DNA of 64,000 bases from CAZUDO01 sp964618895 (lineage in GTDB: Bacteria; Desulfobacterota; Binatia; DP-6), in NCBI GenBank assembly GCA_964618895.1, contig CAZUDO010000073.1:6491-70490 (forward strand). The letters are read 5' to 3'. This document shows, piece by piece, positions 50,837 to 61,000 of the stretch (within the stretch, counting starts at the first letter, position 1; each line of letters starts with the position of its first letter). The notes beneath the pieces were generated by a model that made no database searches, was not told where the DNA came from, and saw only the letters and a list, made by a program, of their open reading frames with translations. The translations under genes and the position numbers were made by a program.

Positions 50837-53251
50837 CTACGGACCGACGGTGAGGGTCACCGTCGGACGGTTGGCCACCGTGCTCGCCTGGCGCGAGTTG
50901 TAGTCCACACCGTCGGTCGACAGGCTGTCGATGGCGAAGCAGTGGGTCCCGTTGCCGGTCAGGCCGGCGGTGATGTTGAAGCTCACCGCCTGCCCCAGGG
51001 CCACGGCGCCGACGGTCGACAGCACGCCGCCGTCGATGGCCGGCTGGTTGTTGAAGGTGACACCAGTCTCGGTCCAGCTGCAGTCCGAGATCTTGTGGAT
51101 ATCCCCGCCCGAGACGCTCTGGGCGTTGCTGGTGGTGGCGGCGCGCAGATTCAGCAGCGCCGAGGTCACGGTCCCGGTGACGTTGCTCACCTGGATCTTG
51201 AGGAAGGTCCGCTTGATGGTCGGGCCAGCGTCGACCCCCAGCTGGTTACCCAGACCGAGGTTGGTGTTCGGCACCGAGCTGTCGACGTGCGCGTCCTCGG
51301 TTACCGTGGCCGTCGCCGGGGCCGGCGGGGCCGGGCAGGTGCAGGTGGGCGAGCACAGCCCCGGGCAGGCGGCGCTGGAGGTGCCGTCGCACTGCTCGCT
51401 CGGCTGGTTGACGATGTTGTCGCCGCACACGGGCGCCGGCGGTGCGCAGGGGCACACGGCCGTCACCTCGAGCACGGGCCGGTTCGCGGCTGTCCCCTCC
51501 TTCGAGGTGTAATCCACGCCGTCGGTGCTCGGAGTGTCGATCGCGAAACAGTAGGTCCCGTCGCCGGTGATGGCGGCGGTGACGTTGAAGTCGACCAGCT
51601 GGTTGAGCGCCACCGCGCCCTTGGTATCGAGCAGCGCGCCGTCGATCGCCGGCTTGTTGTTGAAGGTGGTGGTCGCTTCGCCCCAGCCACAGTTGGTGAT
51701 CGACGAGATGCGCCCGCCGTGCACGCTGTTGGCGTTGGACACGTTCGGCACGCGCAGGCGGAGGCGCGCCAGGGTGACCGTCCGGTTGCCCACACCAGAC
51801 ACCTGGACCCGGAAGAAGGTCTGCTTCACGGCCGGGCCAGCATCGGTTTCGAGCTTGGTGGCGGAGCCGAAGTTCGTGTTCGGGGTGTCGGACTTGACCG
51901 ACACGTCGGCCAGGATCGTCCCCACGGGGGCGGCCGTCGGGCACACGACCGGGCTACCGGTGCAAATGCCGCCGCCGCAGGTGTCGTTCTCGGTGCAGGC
52001 GTTGCCGTCGTCGCAGGGCGCCATGTTGTTGGTGATCTGGCAGCCCGTGAGCGTGCACACATCGGTCGTGCACACGTTCATGTCGTCACAGGCGAGGTGG
52101 TTCGGCGTGTTCGTGCAGCCTGTGGCCGGGACGCACGCGTCGACCGTGCACGCGACCAGGTCGTCGCAGTTGGGCGCCGCGCCGCCGACGCACATGCCGG
52201 CGGAGCAGGTGTCGGCGGTCGTGCACGCGCTGGCGTCGGTGCAGGCCTGGCCGTCGGGCTCGGACGTGCAGGTGGCCGAGCAGCAGTCGCCGCCGACCTC
52301 GTTGCCGTCGTCGCAGGTCTCACCCAGGTTGGCGTCGATGGAGCCGTCGCCGCAGAAGTGCGCGTACCGGCCCATGAGCGAGAAGAGGTTCGTCGAGATG
52401 GAGCCACCCGGGACGCCGGGCCCGTCGATCTGGAAGAAGTTGGTGCCACAGGTGCCGCCGGTGATGGTGTGCAGGATCGCCGGGTCACCGATGTATCCTG
52501 CGGGGGCTCCGGTATCCCACTTGAGCCAGGTGCTGATCCGCGAGGTGGTGTCGTCGGTCAGGTCGGCCAGGGGGTTCGTGAATTGATCCCCGTCGGCGAC
52601 CGCGCAGGACGGGACGATGACGCCTCCCACCACTGTATGGAGGCAGTCGTCGGTGAAGTTGATGGCGCGGATGCCCGCGGTCGCGGCGATGTCGGCCGCG
52701 GTCACGTTGAAGGTCTCCACGCCGTAGGGGTGCGTGACCGTGTAGATGCCGACGCTCGCGGGACTGTTGGGGACCGTGAGGCGCACGCGAATGCGGCTGA
52801 AGACGAGCTGGTCGCCGTCGATGATCGCCTCGGTCGCGTTGTCCCACACGCCCTCGACCCGCATGGTGAGCAAGGCGTCCCCGCCGGGGAACTCCATGGT
52901 CGCATTGTCGAACGTGTAGAACTGCTCCCCCCAGAAGTTCCCCGATGCCACGTCCGGAATCGGGCCCAAGGGGAGGCCCTCCCCGCCTGGATCCCCGAAG
53001 TCCGGGTTGCCGCACAGCGGGTCGACCGACAGCGGCTCGTCGCAGTGGTCGAGCGCCTCCATGTTCTGGTCGACGTAGTACGACGGATACCCGAACGGAC
53101 CGATGGGCCCGAAGCTCTTGAGGCCGTCGCCGCATTTCGTGCTGCTGATCGGCGTCTCAGCTTGGGCGTACACTCGCGCGCGCATGCCGAGCAGCATCGC
53201 GCACGATACGGCGACCGCGAGCACGGACCTGGAAGTCGATGTCATTTTCAT
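50837..53251 (-). CDS. Large secreted Cys-rich protein with two DNRLRE-type domains
   Basis: An 804-aa exported protein. The signal peptide is in MKMTSTSRSVLAVAVSCAML. Residues about 40-300 form a beta-rich domain without a clear family. A Cys-rich region follows (DUF4215-like CDDGNEVGGDCCSATC, then repeats such as CTDASACTTADTC). Two beta-sandwich DNRLRE/CBM96-like domains then appear, each starting with D-x-x-V-x-S-x-x-P-N-T-N-x-G and ending STDGVDY. Such domains usually bind polysaccharide or the cell surface. The second Met (53245) is an alternative start. Confidence 0.72.
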   Translation of the reverse strand: MKMTSTSRSVLAVAVSCAMLLGMRARVYAQAETPISSTKCGDGLKSFGPIGPFGYPSYYVDQNMEALDHCDEPLSVDPLCGNPDFGDPGGEGLPLGPIPDVASGNFWGEQFYTFDNATMEFPGGDALLTMRVEGVWDNATEAIIDGDQLVFSRIRVRLTVPNSPASVGIYTVTHPYGVETFNVTAADIAATAGIRAINFTDDCLHTVVGGVIVPSCAVADGDQFTNPLADLTDDTTSRISTWLKWDTGAPAGYIGDPAILHTITGGTCGTNFFQIDGPGVPGGSISTNLFSLMGRYAHFCGDGSIDANLGETCDDGNEVGGDCCSATCTSEPDGQACTDASACTTADTCSAGMCVGGAAPNCDDLVACTVDACVPATGCTNTPNHLACDDMNVCTTDVCTLTGCQITNNMAPCDDGNACTENDTCGGGICTGSPVVCPTAAPVGTILADVSVKSDTPNTNFGSATKLETDAGPAVKQTFFRVQVSGVGNRTVTLARLRLRVPNVSNANSVHGGRISSITNCGWGEATTTFNNKPAIDGALLDTKGAVALNQLVDFNVTAAITGDGTYCFAIDTPSTDGVDYTSKEGTAANRPVLEVTAVCPCAPPAPVCGDNIVNQPSEQCDGTSSAACPGLCSPTCTCPAPPAPATATVTEDAHVDSSVPNTNLGLGNQLGVDAGPTIKRTFLKIQVSNVTGTVTSALLNLRAATTSNAQSVSGGDIHKISDCSWTETGVTFNNQPAIDGGVLSTVGAVALGQAVSFNITAGLTGNGTHCFAIDSLSTDGVDYNSRQASTVANRPTVTLTVGP

Positions 53252-53450
53252 TCCCCTCTCGTTAGTGTGCGCGTCATCCCTTTCCAGGGTGTCCGCGGAC
53301 CGGACAATGCACGAGGGGTGGTCGACTCGACAATTCGGAATTCCATGCGGTCCGTGTAGGGAATTCCCCGAGGACGCAGCCGGCTGCGGATATCGACCGC
53401 CTTCGGCAGCCGGATGCACCTCGGCGCGGGGCAACAGCGCCGCGCCGGTC

Positions 53451-53924
53451 TCAGCGGCCGCGCCGGCTGGTCGCCAGGGCCCGGTCCACGTCGCGACGTT
53501 CCATCCGGGTGCGGATCGCCTCGCGCTTGTCGTACAGCTTCTTGCCGCGTCCGAGGCCCAGCTCCGCCTTGGCGCGCCCCTTCGACCAGTAGAGCCGGAG
53601 CGGCACGAGCGTCAGCCCGCGCTCCTGGAGCTTGGCGCGCAGGCGGTCGATCTCGCGCCGGTGGAGGAGGAGCTTCCGCGACCGGGTGGGCTCGTGCCCG
53701 AACTGGCTCGCCGGGGCGTACGGGCTGATGTGCGCACCGACCAGGAAGAGCTCTTCGCCGAAGAAGCGCGCGTAGGCGTCCATCAGGTTGGCGCGCCCGG
53801 CGCGCAGCGACTTGACCTCGCTGCCGATCAGCACCAGGCCGGCCTCGTAGCGCGCGTCGATGGTGTAGTCGTGGAAGGCCCGCCGGTTGACGGAGATGTC
53901 GCGGTCGCGGGCCGCTTTCGTCAC
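53451..53924 (-). CDS. smpB: SsrA-binding protein
   Basis: A 157-aa SmpB, the partner of tmRNA in trans-translation. Hallmarks: NRRAFHDYTI, GLVLIGSEVKSLRAGRANLMDAY, LLLHRREI and a basic C-terminal tail (GLGRGKKLYDKREAIRTR). It is the last gene of a panB-panC-panD-smpB run, overlapping panD by 4 bp. The ssrA gene lies about 5 kb away. Confidence 0.95.
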   Translation of the reverse strand: MTKAARDRDISVNRRAFHDYTIDARYEAGLVLIGSEVKSLRAGRANLMDAYARFFGEELFLVGAHISPYAPASQFGHEPTRSRKLLLHRREIDRLRAKLQERGLTLVPLRLYWSKGRAKAELGLGRGKKLYDKREAIRTRMERRDVDRALATSRRGR

Positions 53925-54310
53925 CCCGCAGCCCTCAGCGGTCCCGGGATCTCGGCTCGCTTCTCGCGCATGTGGTTGTCCTCGTCGACGAACACCACTT
54001 TGGGCTCGTAGGTGCGTGCCACGGCCTCGTCCATCCAGGCGTAGGCGGCGATGATGACCAGATCGCCGGGGCGAACCAGATGGGCGGCGGCGCCGTTGAC
54101 GCAGATGACGCCGCTGTCGGGCGGCCCCTGGACCGCGTAGGTCTCAAGGCGCGTGCCGCTGGTGACGTTCCATACACACACGGCTTCGTTCGGCAGCAGA
54201 TCGGTGGCGTCCATCAGCCGGCGGTCGATGGTGATGGAGCCCTCGTAGTCGACATTGGCCCCGGTGACGGTGGCGCGGTGGATCTTGGCGCGTAGCATCT
54301 TGCGGGTCAT
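53921..54310 (-). CDS. panD: Aspartate 1-decarboxylase
   Basis: A 129-aa pyruvoyl enzyme making beta-alanine from aspartate. Self-cleavage is expected at Gly24-Ser25 (DYEGSITID). Other family blocks: MLRAKIHRATVTGANVDY, RLETYAVQG, CVNGAAAHLV and DLVIIAAYAWM. It overlaps panC and smpB by 4 bp each. With panC and panB it supplies the pantothenate branch for CoA. Confidence 0.94.
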   Translation of the reverse strand: MTRKMLRAKIHRATVTGANVDYEGSITIDRRLMDATDLLPNEAVCVWNVTSGTRLETYAVQGPPDSGVICVNGAAAHLVRPGDLVIIAAYAWMDEAVARTYEPKVVFVDEDNHMREKRAEIPGPLRAAG

Positions 54311-55167
54311 CGGTCGTGCCCTCCTGGAACGAGCAGGCGATTGTCGATCAGCCGGACCCCTCCCACCCACACCGCCACCGCCAGCACCGCGGGCGCCTCC
54401 ACGGCGCCCACCTCGTCGAGCGTGCACGGGTCGAGCAGCTCGGCGTACTCGAGGCGCGCCCGCGCCTCGGCGGCGATCACCGCCTGGGCGCCCGCCAGCA
54501 CGGCCGCCGGCCGCCGTTCACCCTCATCCACCGCCGCCGCGGCGGCGGCCAGCGCTTGCGGCACGCAGCCCGCCGCCACCCGGTCGGCAGGCGCCAGGCG
54601 CCGGTTCCGGCTGGAGACCGCCAGGCCGTCGGCCTCGCGCACCGTCGGTACGCCGACGATCTCGATGCCGAAGTCGAGGTCCGCCGTCATGCGCCGGATG
54701 ACGGCGAGCTGCTGGAAATCCTTGTCGCCGAACACCGCCACCTGCGGCCGGACGGCATTGAAGAGCTTGGTGACCACCGTGGTGACGCCGCGGAAATGCC
54801 CCGGGCGCACCCGCCCGCAGAGCGGCGCGGTGAGCCCCGTCACCTCCACCGCGCTCTGAAATCCCTCCGGGTACATGGCGGCCGCGCTCGGCGCGAACAC
54901 CACGTCGACCCCAGCGGCGGCGCAGGTGGCCGCGTCCTCGTCCAGCGGGCGCGGGTAGCGGTCGAAGTCGTCCCGGCGGTCGAACTGGATCGGGTTCACG
55001 AACACGGACACGACCACCCGCTCGGCCCGGCGGTGGGCCTCGTCGACCAGCGCCACGTGGCCGGCATGCAGCGCTCCCATGGTGGGGACCAGCGCCACCC
55101 GCCGCCCGAGCAGGCGCTCGGCGTCGGTCCACGCCTGCATGGCGCGGGGCTCGGCGATGGTGTGCAT
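54307..55167 (-). CDS. panC: Pantothenate synthetase
   Basis: A 286-aa enzyme joining pantoate and beta-alanine with ATP. Nucleotide motifs are visible: VPTMGALHAGHVALV (HIGH-like), SVFVNPIQFDRRDDFDRYPR, GHFRGVTTVVTKLFN, FGDKDFQQLAVIRRM and SSRNRRL (KMSKS-like). The start overlaps the panB stop by one base (TGATG). Confidence 0.94.
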   Translation of the reverse strand: MHTIAEPRAMQAWTDAERLLGRRVALVPTMGALHAGHVALVDEAHRRAERVVVSVFVNPIQFDRRDDFDRYPRPLDEDAATCAAAGVDVVFAPSAAAMYPEGFQSAVEVTGLTAPLCGRVRPGHFRGVTTVVTKLFNAVRPQVAVFGDKDFQQLAVIRRMTADLDFGIEIVGVPTVREADGLAVSSRNRRLAPADRVAAGCVPQALAAAAAAVDEGERRPAAVLAGAQAVIAAEARARLEYAELLDPCTLDEVGAVEAPAVLAVAVWVGGVRLIDNRLLVPGGHDR

Positions 55168-56015
55168 CAGCTCCCCCCCACCGCCGACTTGGGCGGGAAG
55201 GCCTGCGCGTCGCCGGGGAAGGCGCCGGTCTTCACCTCGTGCACATAGGTGGACGCGGCCTGCACCACCGCACGGCCGAGCTCGGCGTAGCGCTTGGCGA
55301 AGCGCGGCGTCCACGCCTCCGAGAGCCCGAGCAGGTCGTGCATCACCAGCACCTGCCCGTCGCAGTGCACCCCGGCGCCGATGCCGATGGTGGGGATGGC
55401 GAGGGCCGCCGTGATCTCGGCGGCCAGGTCGAGCGGAATGCACTCGAGCACGACCGCGAACGCGCCGGCGGCCTCGACAGCCTTGGCGTCTTCCAGCACG
55501 CGCTCGCGCCCGCCCGGGGCGGTCCCGTGCCGGCGGCCCTGCACGCGGTGGCCGCCCATGCGGTGCACCGACTGCGGCGTCAGGCCGACGTGCCCCATCA
55601 CCGGGATGTCGACGCGGGCGATCGCCTCGATGGTGGCCGCCATGGCGAGCCCGCCCTCGAGCTTCACCGCCGCCGCGCCCCCCTCCTTCACCAGCCGGAC
55701 GGCACTCGCGACCGCCTGCTCGGGACTGGTCTGGTACGACCCGAACGGCAGGTCACCCACCACCAGCGCCCGCGTGGCGCCGCGCGCTACCAGGCGGGTG
55801 TGGTAGACCATCTCGTCGAGCGTCACCGGCAGCGTGGTGTCCTGGCCCTGCACCACCATGCCGAGCGAGTCGCCGACCAGGAGCATCTCCACCCCCGCCT
55901 CGTCCAGCAGGCGGGCAAAGGCGTAGTCGTAGGCGGTCACCATGGTGATCCGCTCGCCAGCCACCTTCAGGCGGAGGACCTCGGGCACCGTCACTTTCTT
56001 CTTCACCGGCTCCAT
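55167..56015 (-). CDS. panB: Ketopantoate hydroxymethyltransferase
   Basis: A 282-aa TIM-barrel enzyme making ketopantoate from alpha-ketoisovalerate and methylene-tetrahydrofolate. Motifs: MVTAYDYAFARLLDEAGVEMLLVGDSLGM-type block, LVVGDLPFGSYQTSPEQA, VKLEGG, GHVGLTPQSVHRMGG and IGIGAGVHCDGQVLV. The start at MEPVKKK has AGGAGGC upstream. It heads the pan operon; 204 bp to the kinase gene hold nothing recognisable. Confidence 0.94.
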   Translation of the reverse strand: MEPVKKKVTVPEVLRLKVAGERITMVTAYDYAFARLLDEAGVEMLLVGDSLGMVVQGQDTTLPVTLDEMVYHTRLVARGATRALVVGDLPFGSYQTSPEQAVASAVRLVKEGGAAAVKLEGGLAMAATIEAIARVDIPVMGHVGLTPQSVHRMGGHRVQGRRHGTAPGGRERVLEDAKAVEAAGAFAVVLECIPLDLAAEITAALAIPTIGIGAGVHCDGQVLVMHDLLGLSEAWTPRFAKRYAELGRAVVQAASTYVHEVKTGAFPGDAQAFPPKSAVGGS

Positions 56016-56219
56016 ACGAAAACAGCCTCCTCGGACCGCGGGTCCGGGAGGCCGTCGTGTGCGATGCTCCAGAGGAGCCGTCCGCGCTGCGCGCCCGGTC
56101 CCCGGCACTCGCTCGGAGCTGGGTGGCGCCGCTTGACTGGTGATGCCCTCGTGGTGCTCGCGCGTCGGTGTCCCGTCTCGGTCCGTGTCAATCTCCGCCC
56201 GCGGTGCGGGTCGGAGTCG

Positions 56220-56870
56220 TTACGTGGATCCAAGCGGAATGTAGTGCTGTACCCCCTGTTTCATGCCCCGCACCTCTTTGATCAGGTGGGCCAGGTCGCC
56301 ACCGTGCTCGACGAAGTCGATGTCCGAGCAGTTGACCACCAGGAGCGGGGCGTCGGTGTAGTGGTGAAAATAGTTGCGAAAGGCCTCCGTTACCTTCTGG
56401 AGATACTCCGGGCTGATACCGCGCTCGAAGTCGCGGTCACGCTTCCGCAGCCGTTTGAGCAGCACCTCCGGCCGGGCCTCGAGGTAGATGACGAGGTCGG
56501 GCCGCGGGAGCCGCTGGTCCAGGAGCCGGAAGATCTCCTGGTACAGGTGGAACTCTTCGGCGCCCAGGGTGACGCCGGCGAAGATGCCGTCCTTGGCGAA
56601 GAGGTAGTCAGCGACCACGCCCTGCGCGAACAGCTCGCGCTGCCCCAGCTCGAGCTGCTGGCGGTAGCGCTCGAGGAGGAAGAAGAGCTGCGTCTGGAAC
56701 GCGTACTTGCCGGCGTCCTCGTAGAACTTGCGCAGGAACGGGTTTTCATCGACGTGCTCGAGGACGAGCTGCGAGCCGAACTCGGTGGCGAGCCGTCGCG
56801 CGAGGGCCGTCTTCCCGACACCGATGGGACCCTCGACTGCGATGTACCGCCCCGCCCGGTCCGCCGCCAA
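56220..56870 (-). CDS. Deoxynucleoside kinase
   Basis: A 216-aa dNK/dGK-family kinase: P-loop VEGPIGVGKTALA, VDENPFLRKFYED, an FQTQLFFLLERYRQQ helix, ADYLFAKDGIFA (DRS-like acidic motif replaced by ADY), and an RKRDRDFERGI lid. It salvages deoxyadenosine or deoxyguanosine. It starts at TTG 56870, supported by AAGGAGG six bases upstream. It is divergent from nagZ. Confidence 0.85.
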   Translation of the reverse strand: MAADRAGRYIAVEGPIGVGKTALARRLATEFGSQLVLEHVDENPFLRKFYEDAGKYAFQTQLFFLLERYRQQLELGQRELFAQGVVADYLFAKDGIFAGVTLGAEEFHLYQEIFRLLDQRLPRPDLVIYLEARPEVLLKRLRKRDRDFERGISPEYLQKVTEAFRNYFHHYTDAPLLVVNCSDIDFVEHGGDLAHLIKEVRGMKQGVQHYIPLGST

Positions 56871-56958
56871 TCCCCCCTCCTTGAGTCCAGATCGGCAGAT
56901 AGCACCCGGCCCCGGTCGTGTCTACAGAATGCCCGAATCTCTGCTATACGCGGCGGCC

Positions 56959-58041
56959 ATGCCCACGGCCGTTGCCCGCCGGACCGCTGCCCAGCTGTTC
57001 ATGATCGGCGTACCCGGGCCGGAGCTGGACGCGGAGACGCGGGCTTTTCTCGAGCAGTATCCCGCCGGCGGCTTCGTCCTCTTCAAGCGGAACATCCGCT
57101 CGGCCGCCCAGCTCCGCCGCCTGGTGACCGCCCTGCACCAGACCGGCTGCGGGGTCCGGCCCCTGGTGGCCATCGACCACGAGGGCGGACGGGTGCACCG
57201 GACGCCGCGCCCGTTCACCCACTTCCCCCCTGCCGGCACGGTGGCGGCCGGCGGCCCGCGGGCCGCCGAGGCCGTCGGGCGAGCGATGGGCCGCGAGCTG
57301 GCGGCGGTGGGCATCGACCTCGACTTCGCCCCCGTGCTCGACGTGTGGACCAATCCCCGCAACACGGTGATCGGCGACCGCGCCTTCGGCACGCAGCCCG
57401 GGCCGGCCGCCCGCTTGGCGCTGGCCCATGCCCGCGGGCTACTGGCTGCCGGCGTGCTTCCGTGCGGCAAGCACTTTCCCGGGCACGGGGCCACCACCGG
57501 CGACTCGCACTTCGTGCTGCCGCGCGTGCGGCGCAGCCGGCGCGAGCTCGCCGCCGTCGATCTGGTGCCGTTCGTGCGCGCCATCGCTGCCCGCCTGCCC
57601 GCCCTCATGACCGCGCACGTGGCCTACCCGGCGCTCGATCCGCGCCGTCCCGCCACCCTGTCGCCGCGCATCTGCCGCGATCTCCTCCGCCGCCGGCTCG
57701 GCTTTCGCGGCACGCTGTTCAGTGACGACCTCGACATGAACGCCGTCGCCGGGCACTCGACGCCGGGGCGCAGCGCGGTGGCCGCCTTGCAGGCCGGGTG
57801 CGACATGCTGCTCGTCTGCCAGCGTCTGGACGCCGCCCGCGCCGCCATCGACGGCGTCGCCGAGGCACTCGCGCGGGGACGTCTCGACGGCCGGATGATC
57901 GCAGCGTCCCTGCAGCGCATCCACAGCCTGCGTCGCCTGGTAGGCGATCGGCGGCCGCGCACCGGGGCGCTACCCCGGAGCTGGCCCGCACACGCCCGGC
58001 TGGCCCGCCGGCTCGCGGCCGCCGCGCCTACTGCGCGCTGA
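56959..58041 (+). CDS. nagZ: Beta-N-acetylhexosaminidase (GH3, NagZ-like)
   Basis: A 360-aa glycoside hydrolase family 3 enzyme that removes N-acetylglucosamine from peptidoglycan fragments during recycling. It shows the NagZ signature KHFPGHGATTGDSH (catalytic Asp-His pair) and the nucleophile in LFSDDLDM. It starts at ATG 56959, with ATG 56929 ten codons upstream as an alternative. The last 14 bp overlap the convergent Cys-rich gene. Confidence 0.85.
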   Translation: MPTAVARRTAAQLFMIGVPGPELDAETRAFLEQYPAGGFVLFKRNIRSAAQLRRLVTALHQTGCGVRPLVAIDHEGGRVHRTPRPFTHFPPAGTVAAGGPRAAEAVGRAMGRELAAVGIDLDFAPVLDVWTNPRNTVIGDRAFGTQPGPAARLALAHARGLLAAGVLPCGKHFPGHGATTGDSHFVLPRVRRSRRELAAVDLVPFVRAIAARLPALMTAHVAYPALDPRRPATLSPRICRDLLRRRLGFRGTLFSDDLDMNAVAGHSTPGRSAVAALQAGCDMLLVCQRLDAARAAIDGVAEALARGRLDGRMIAASLQRIHSLRRLVGDRRPRTGALPRSWPAHARLARRLAAAAPTAR

Positions 58042-61000
58042 CGACGAACGCCGGGCGCGTGCCGCTGCCCTCCCGCGAATTGTAGTCGACGCCGTCGGTC
58101 GACAGGCTCTCGAGTGCGAAGCAGTACAGGCCGTCGCCGGTGACCGCCGTGGTCACGTCGAAATCGACCACCTGGCCCTTGGCGACGGCGCCCAGGGTGG
58201 CCAGCGTCGCGCCGTCGATGGTCGGCTTGTTGTTCCAGGTGAGGGTGGTCTCACCCCACGCACAGGCGGTGATGGCGTGGATCCGCCCCCCCACAACGCT
58301 CTCCGCGTTCAAGCCGGACGCCACCTGCAGGCGCAGCTTCGCAGACGTCACACGCCGTGTGCCCACGCCCGTCACGCGTACGCGCACGAACGTCTGTCGG
58401 GCGGTGGGCCCGGCGTCGACGCTGAGCAGAGCGTTGCTCCCGAAGTTGGTCGTGATGCTGGCCGAGTCGGCGTACACGTCGGCCTCGACCGTGCCGACCG
58501 GCGCGGGACACGTGCAGTCCGAGCGGCAGGCCCCCGGGCAGGCCGCGTTGGCCGTGCCGTCGCACTGCTCGCTCACTTGGTTCACCTGATTGTCGCCGCA
58601 GCGCGGCACCGGCGCGCACGTGCACGCTCCGGGCTGGCCGGCGGCGATGCAGCCGGCGGCACACGACCCGACACTGGTCCCGTCGCAGGTCTCGCCGCAG
58701 CCGGCCTGGATCACGCCGTCGCCGCAGCTCGGGCCGCCGCCGCAGGTTCCATTGGCGCAGGTGTCGCCGACGGTGCACGCGTTGCCGTCGTTGCATGCCG
58801 CCGTGTTGGGGCTGTGGACGCAGCCCAGGACCCCGTCGCAGCTGTCGTCGGTACACGGATCCAGGTCATCGCACGCTGCCCCACTCGGCACGTGCCGGCA
58901 GCCCGCCACCGGGTCGCAACTGTCGGCCGTGCAGGCGTTGGCGTCGTCGCAGTCGACGGCCGTGCCGGCACTGCACACGCCACCGGCGCACGTCTCGCCC
59001 GTGGTGCAGGCGTCGCTGTCGTCACAGGCGGCGCCGTTGAACGGGTGCACGCAGCCGCTGCCCGGCACGCACCCGTCGTCGGTGCAGACGTTCTGGTCGT
59101 CGCACGACGGGGGCGGCCCGCCTTCGCACACGCCGTCGCGGCAGGTGTCGGCGGTGGTGCACACCTCGCCGTCGTCGCAGGGGCTGGTGGTGAACGTCCA
59201 GGTGCACCCCGTGGCGGGGTCGCAGCCTTCGTCCGTGCACGGGTTGCCGTCGTCGCAGGCCGGCGCCGGGCCGCCGACGCAGGCGCCGTCGCTGCACACG
59301 TCAGCAGTCGTGCACGCGCTGCCGTCGTCGCAGGGGACCGCGTTTGCCGCATACACGCAGCCCAGCAGCGGATCGCAGCTGTCGTCCGTGCACGGGTTGT
59401 GATCGTCGCAGTCCGGTGCCGTGCCGCCCACACACGCCTCGGCGGCACAGATGTCGTCGGTCGTACACGCATCCCCGTCGTCGCAGGGGGCACTGTTGGC
59501 CGTGTAGGTGCACCCGAGCAGCGGGTCGCAGCCGTCGTCGGTACAGGGGCTGGCGTCGTCGCAGGTCTCCGCCACCGACATGTGGACGCACCCGAGCGTC
59601 GCATCGCAGCCGTCGGCGGTGCACGCGTCGCCGTCGTCGCACCAGCGCGGATCGCCGCCGTGGCAGGTGCCGAGTACGCAGGTATCGCCGACCGTGCAGG
59701 CGTCGCCGTCGTCGCACGCGGCGCTGTTGGCGACGGAGACGCAGCCGCTTCCCGGGTCGCAGCCATCGTCCGTGCAGGCGTTGCCGTCGTCGCAGGAACG
59801 CGCGCTCCCGCTGCCGCACACCCCGCCGCCGCAGCGATCCCCGATCGTACAGGCATTGCCGTCTTCGCAGTCCAGGGCGTGTGGCACCCACGTGCACCCG
59901 GTCGCCGGGTCGCACCCGTCGTCCGTGCAGCCGTTGCCGTCGTCGCACGGCAGGACGCCGCCGCCGGTGCACGCGCCCGCCGCGCACCGGTCGCCGACGG
60001 TACAGACGTTGCCATCGTCGCACAGGGCATCGTTGGGCGTGTAGACACATCCCCGGGCGGGCTCGCACGCGTCATCCGTGCAGCCGTTGTGGTCGTCGCA
60101 CACCGGCGCGGGACCGCCCACGCAGACGGTGCCGGCGCAGGTGTCACTGCTCGTGCAGGCATCACCGTCGTCGCACGCGGCGGTGTTGGCGACGTGCGTG
60201 CACCCGCCGACCGGGTCGCAGAGGTCGTCCGTGCAGGGGTTGCCGTCGTCACAGGAGATGGCGACATGCGTGCAGCCGGCGACTGGGTCGCAGGCGTCGG
60301 TGGTGCACACGCTGCCGTCGTCGCAGCTGACCGCCGTGCCGGGCTGGCACGTCCCGCCGGCGCAGGAGTCCGCGGCGGTGCAGGCGTTGGCGTCACTACA
60401 GGTCGCGGTGTTGGCGTCGTGCCCGCAGCCCGATGCCGCGTCGCAGCGGTCGTCGGTACACGGGTTGGCGTCGTCGCAGTCGAGCGGACCGCCGGCGGCG
60501 CACGCGCCGGCCGCGCAGCGGTCGCCTGCCGTGCAGGCGTCGGCGTCGCTGCAGGAAGCCGTGTTGGGAACGGAGACGCAGCCGCTTCCCGGGCCGCAGG
60601 CGTCGTCAGTGCAGCCGTTGCCGTCGTCGCAGACCGGCGGGACGCTGCCGGTGCACGTGCCGGCAGCACACACGTCGACCGTGGTACAGGCATTCCCGTC
60701 GTCGCACGCGCCCTCGACCCCCGCATGCGTACACCCCGACGCCGGGTCGCACGCGTCGGCGGTACAGACGTTGGCATCGTCGCAGCTGACTGGTACGCCG
60801 CTGTGGCAGTATCCGACCACGCACACGTCGTTCGTGGTGCAGGCGTTGCCGTCCTCGCACGGGGCCGTGTTGATGAAGTGCGTGCAGCCAATGTCCGGCT
60901 CGCAGTCATCGTCGGTGCACGGGGTGCCGTCGTTGCAGTTGGTGAACTCCCCCGCCACGCAGACGCCCGCCTGGCACCGGTCGCCGGTGGTGCACAGGTC

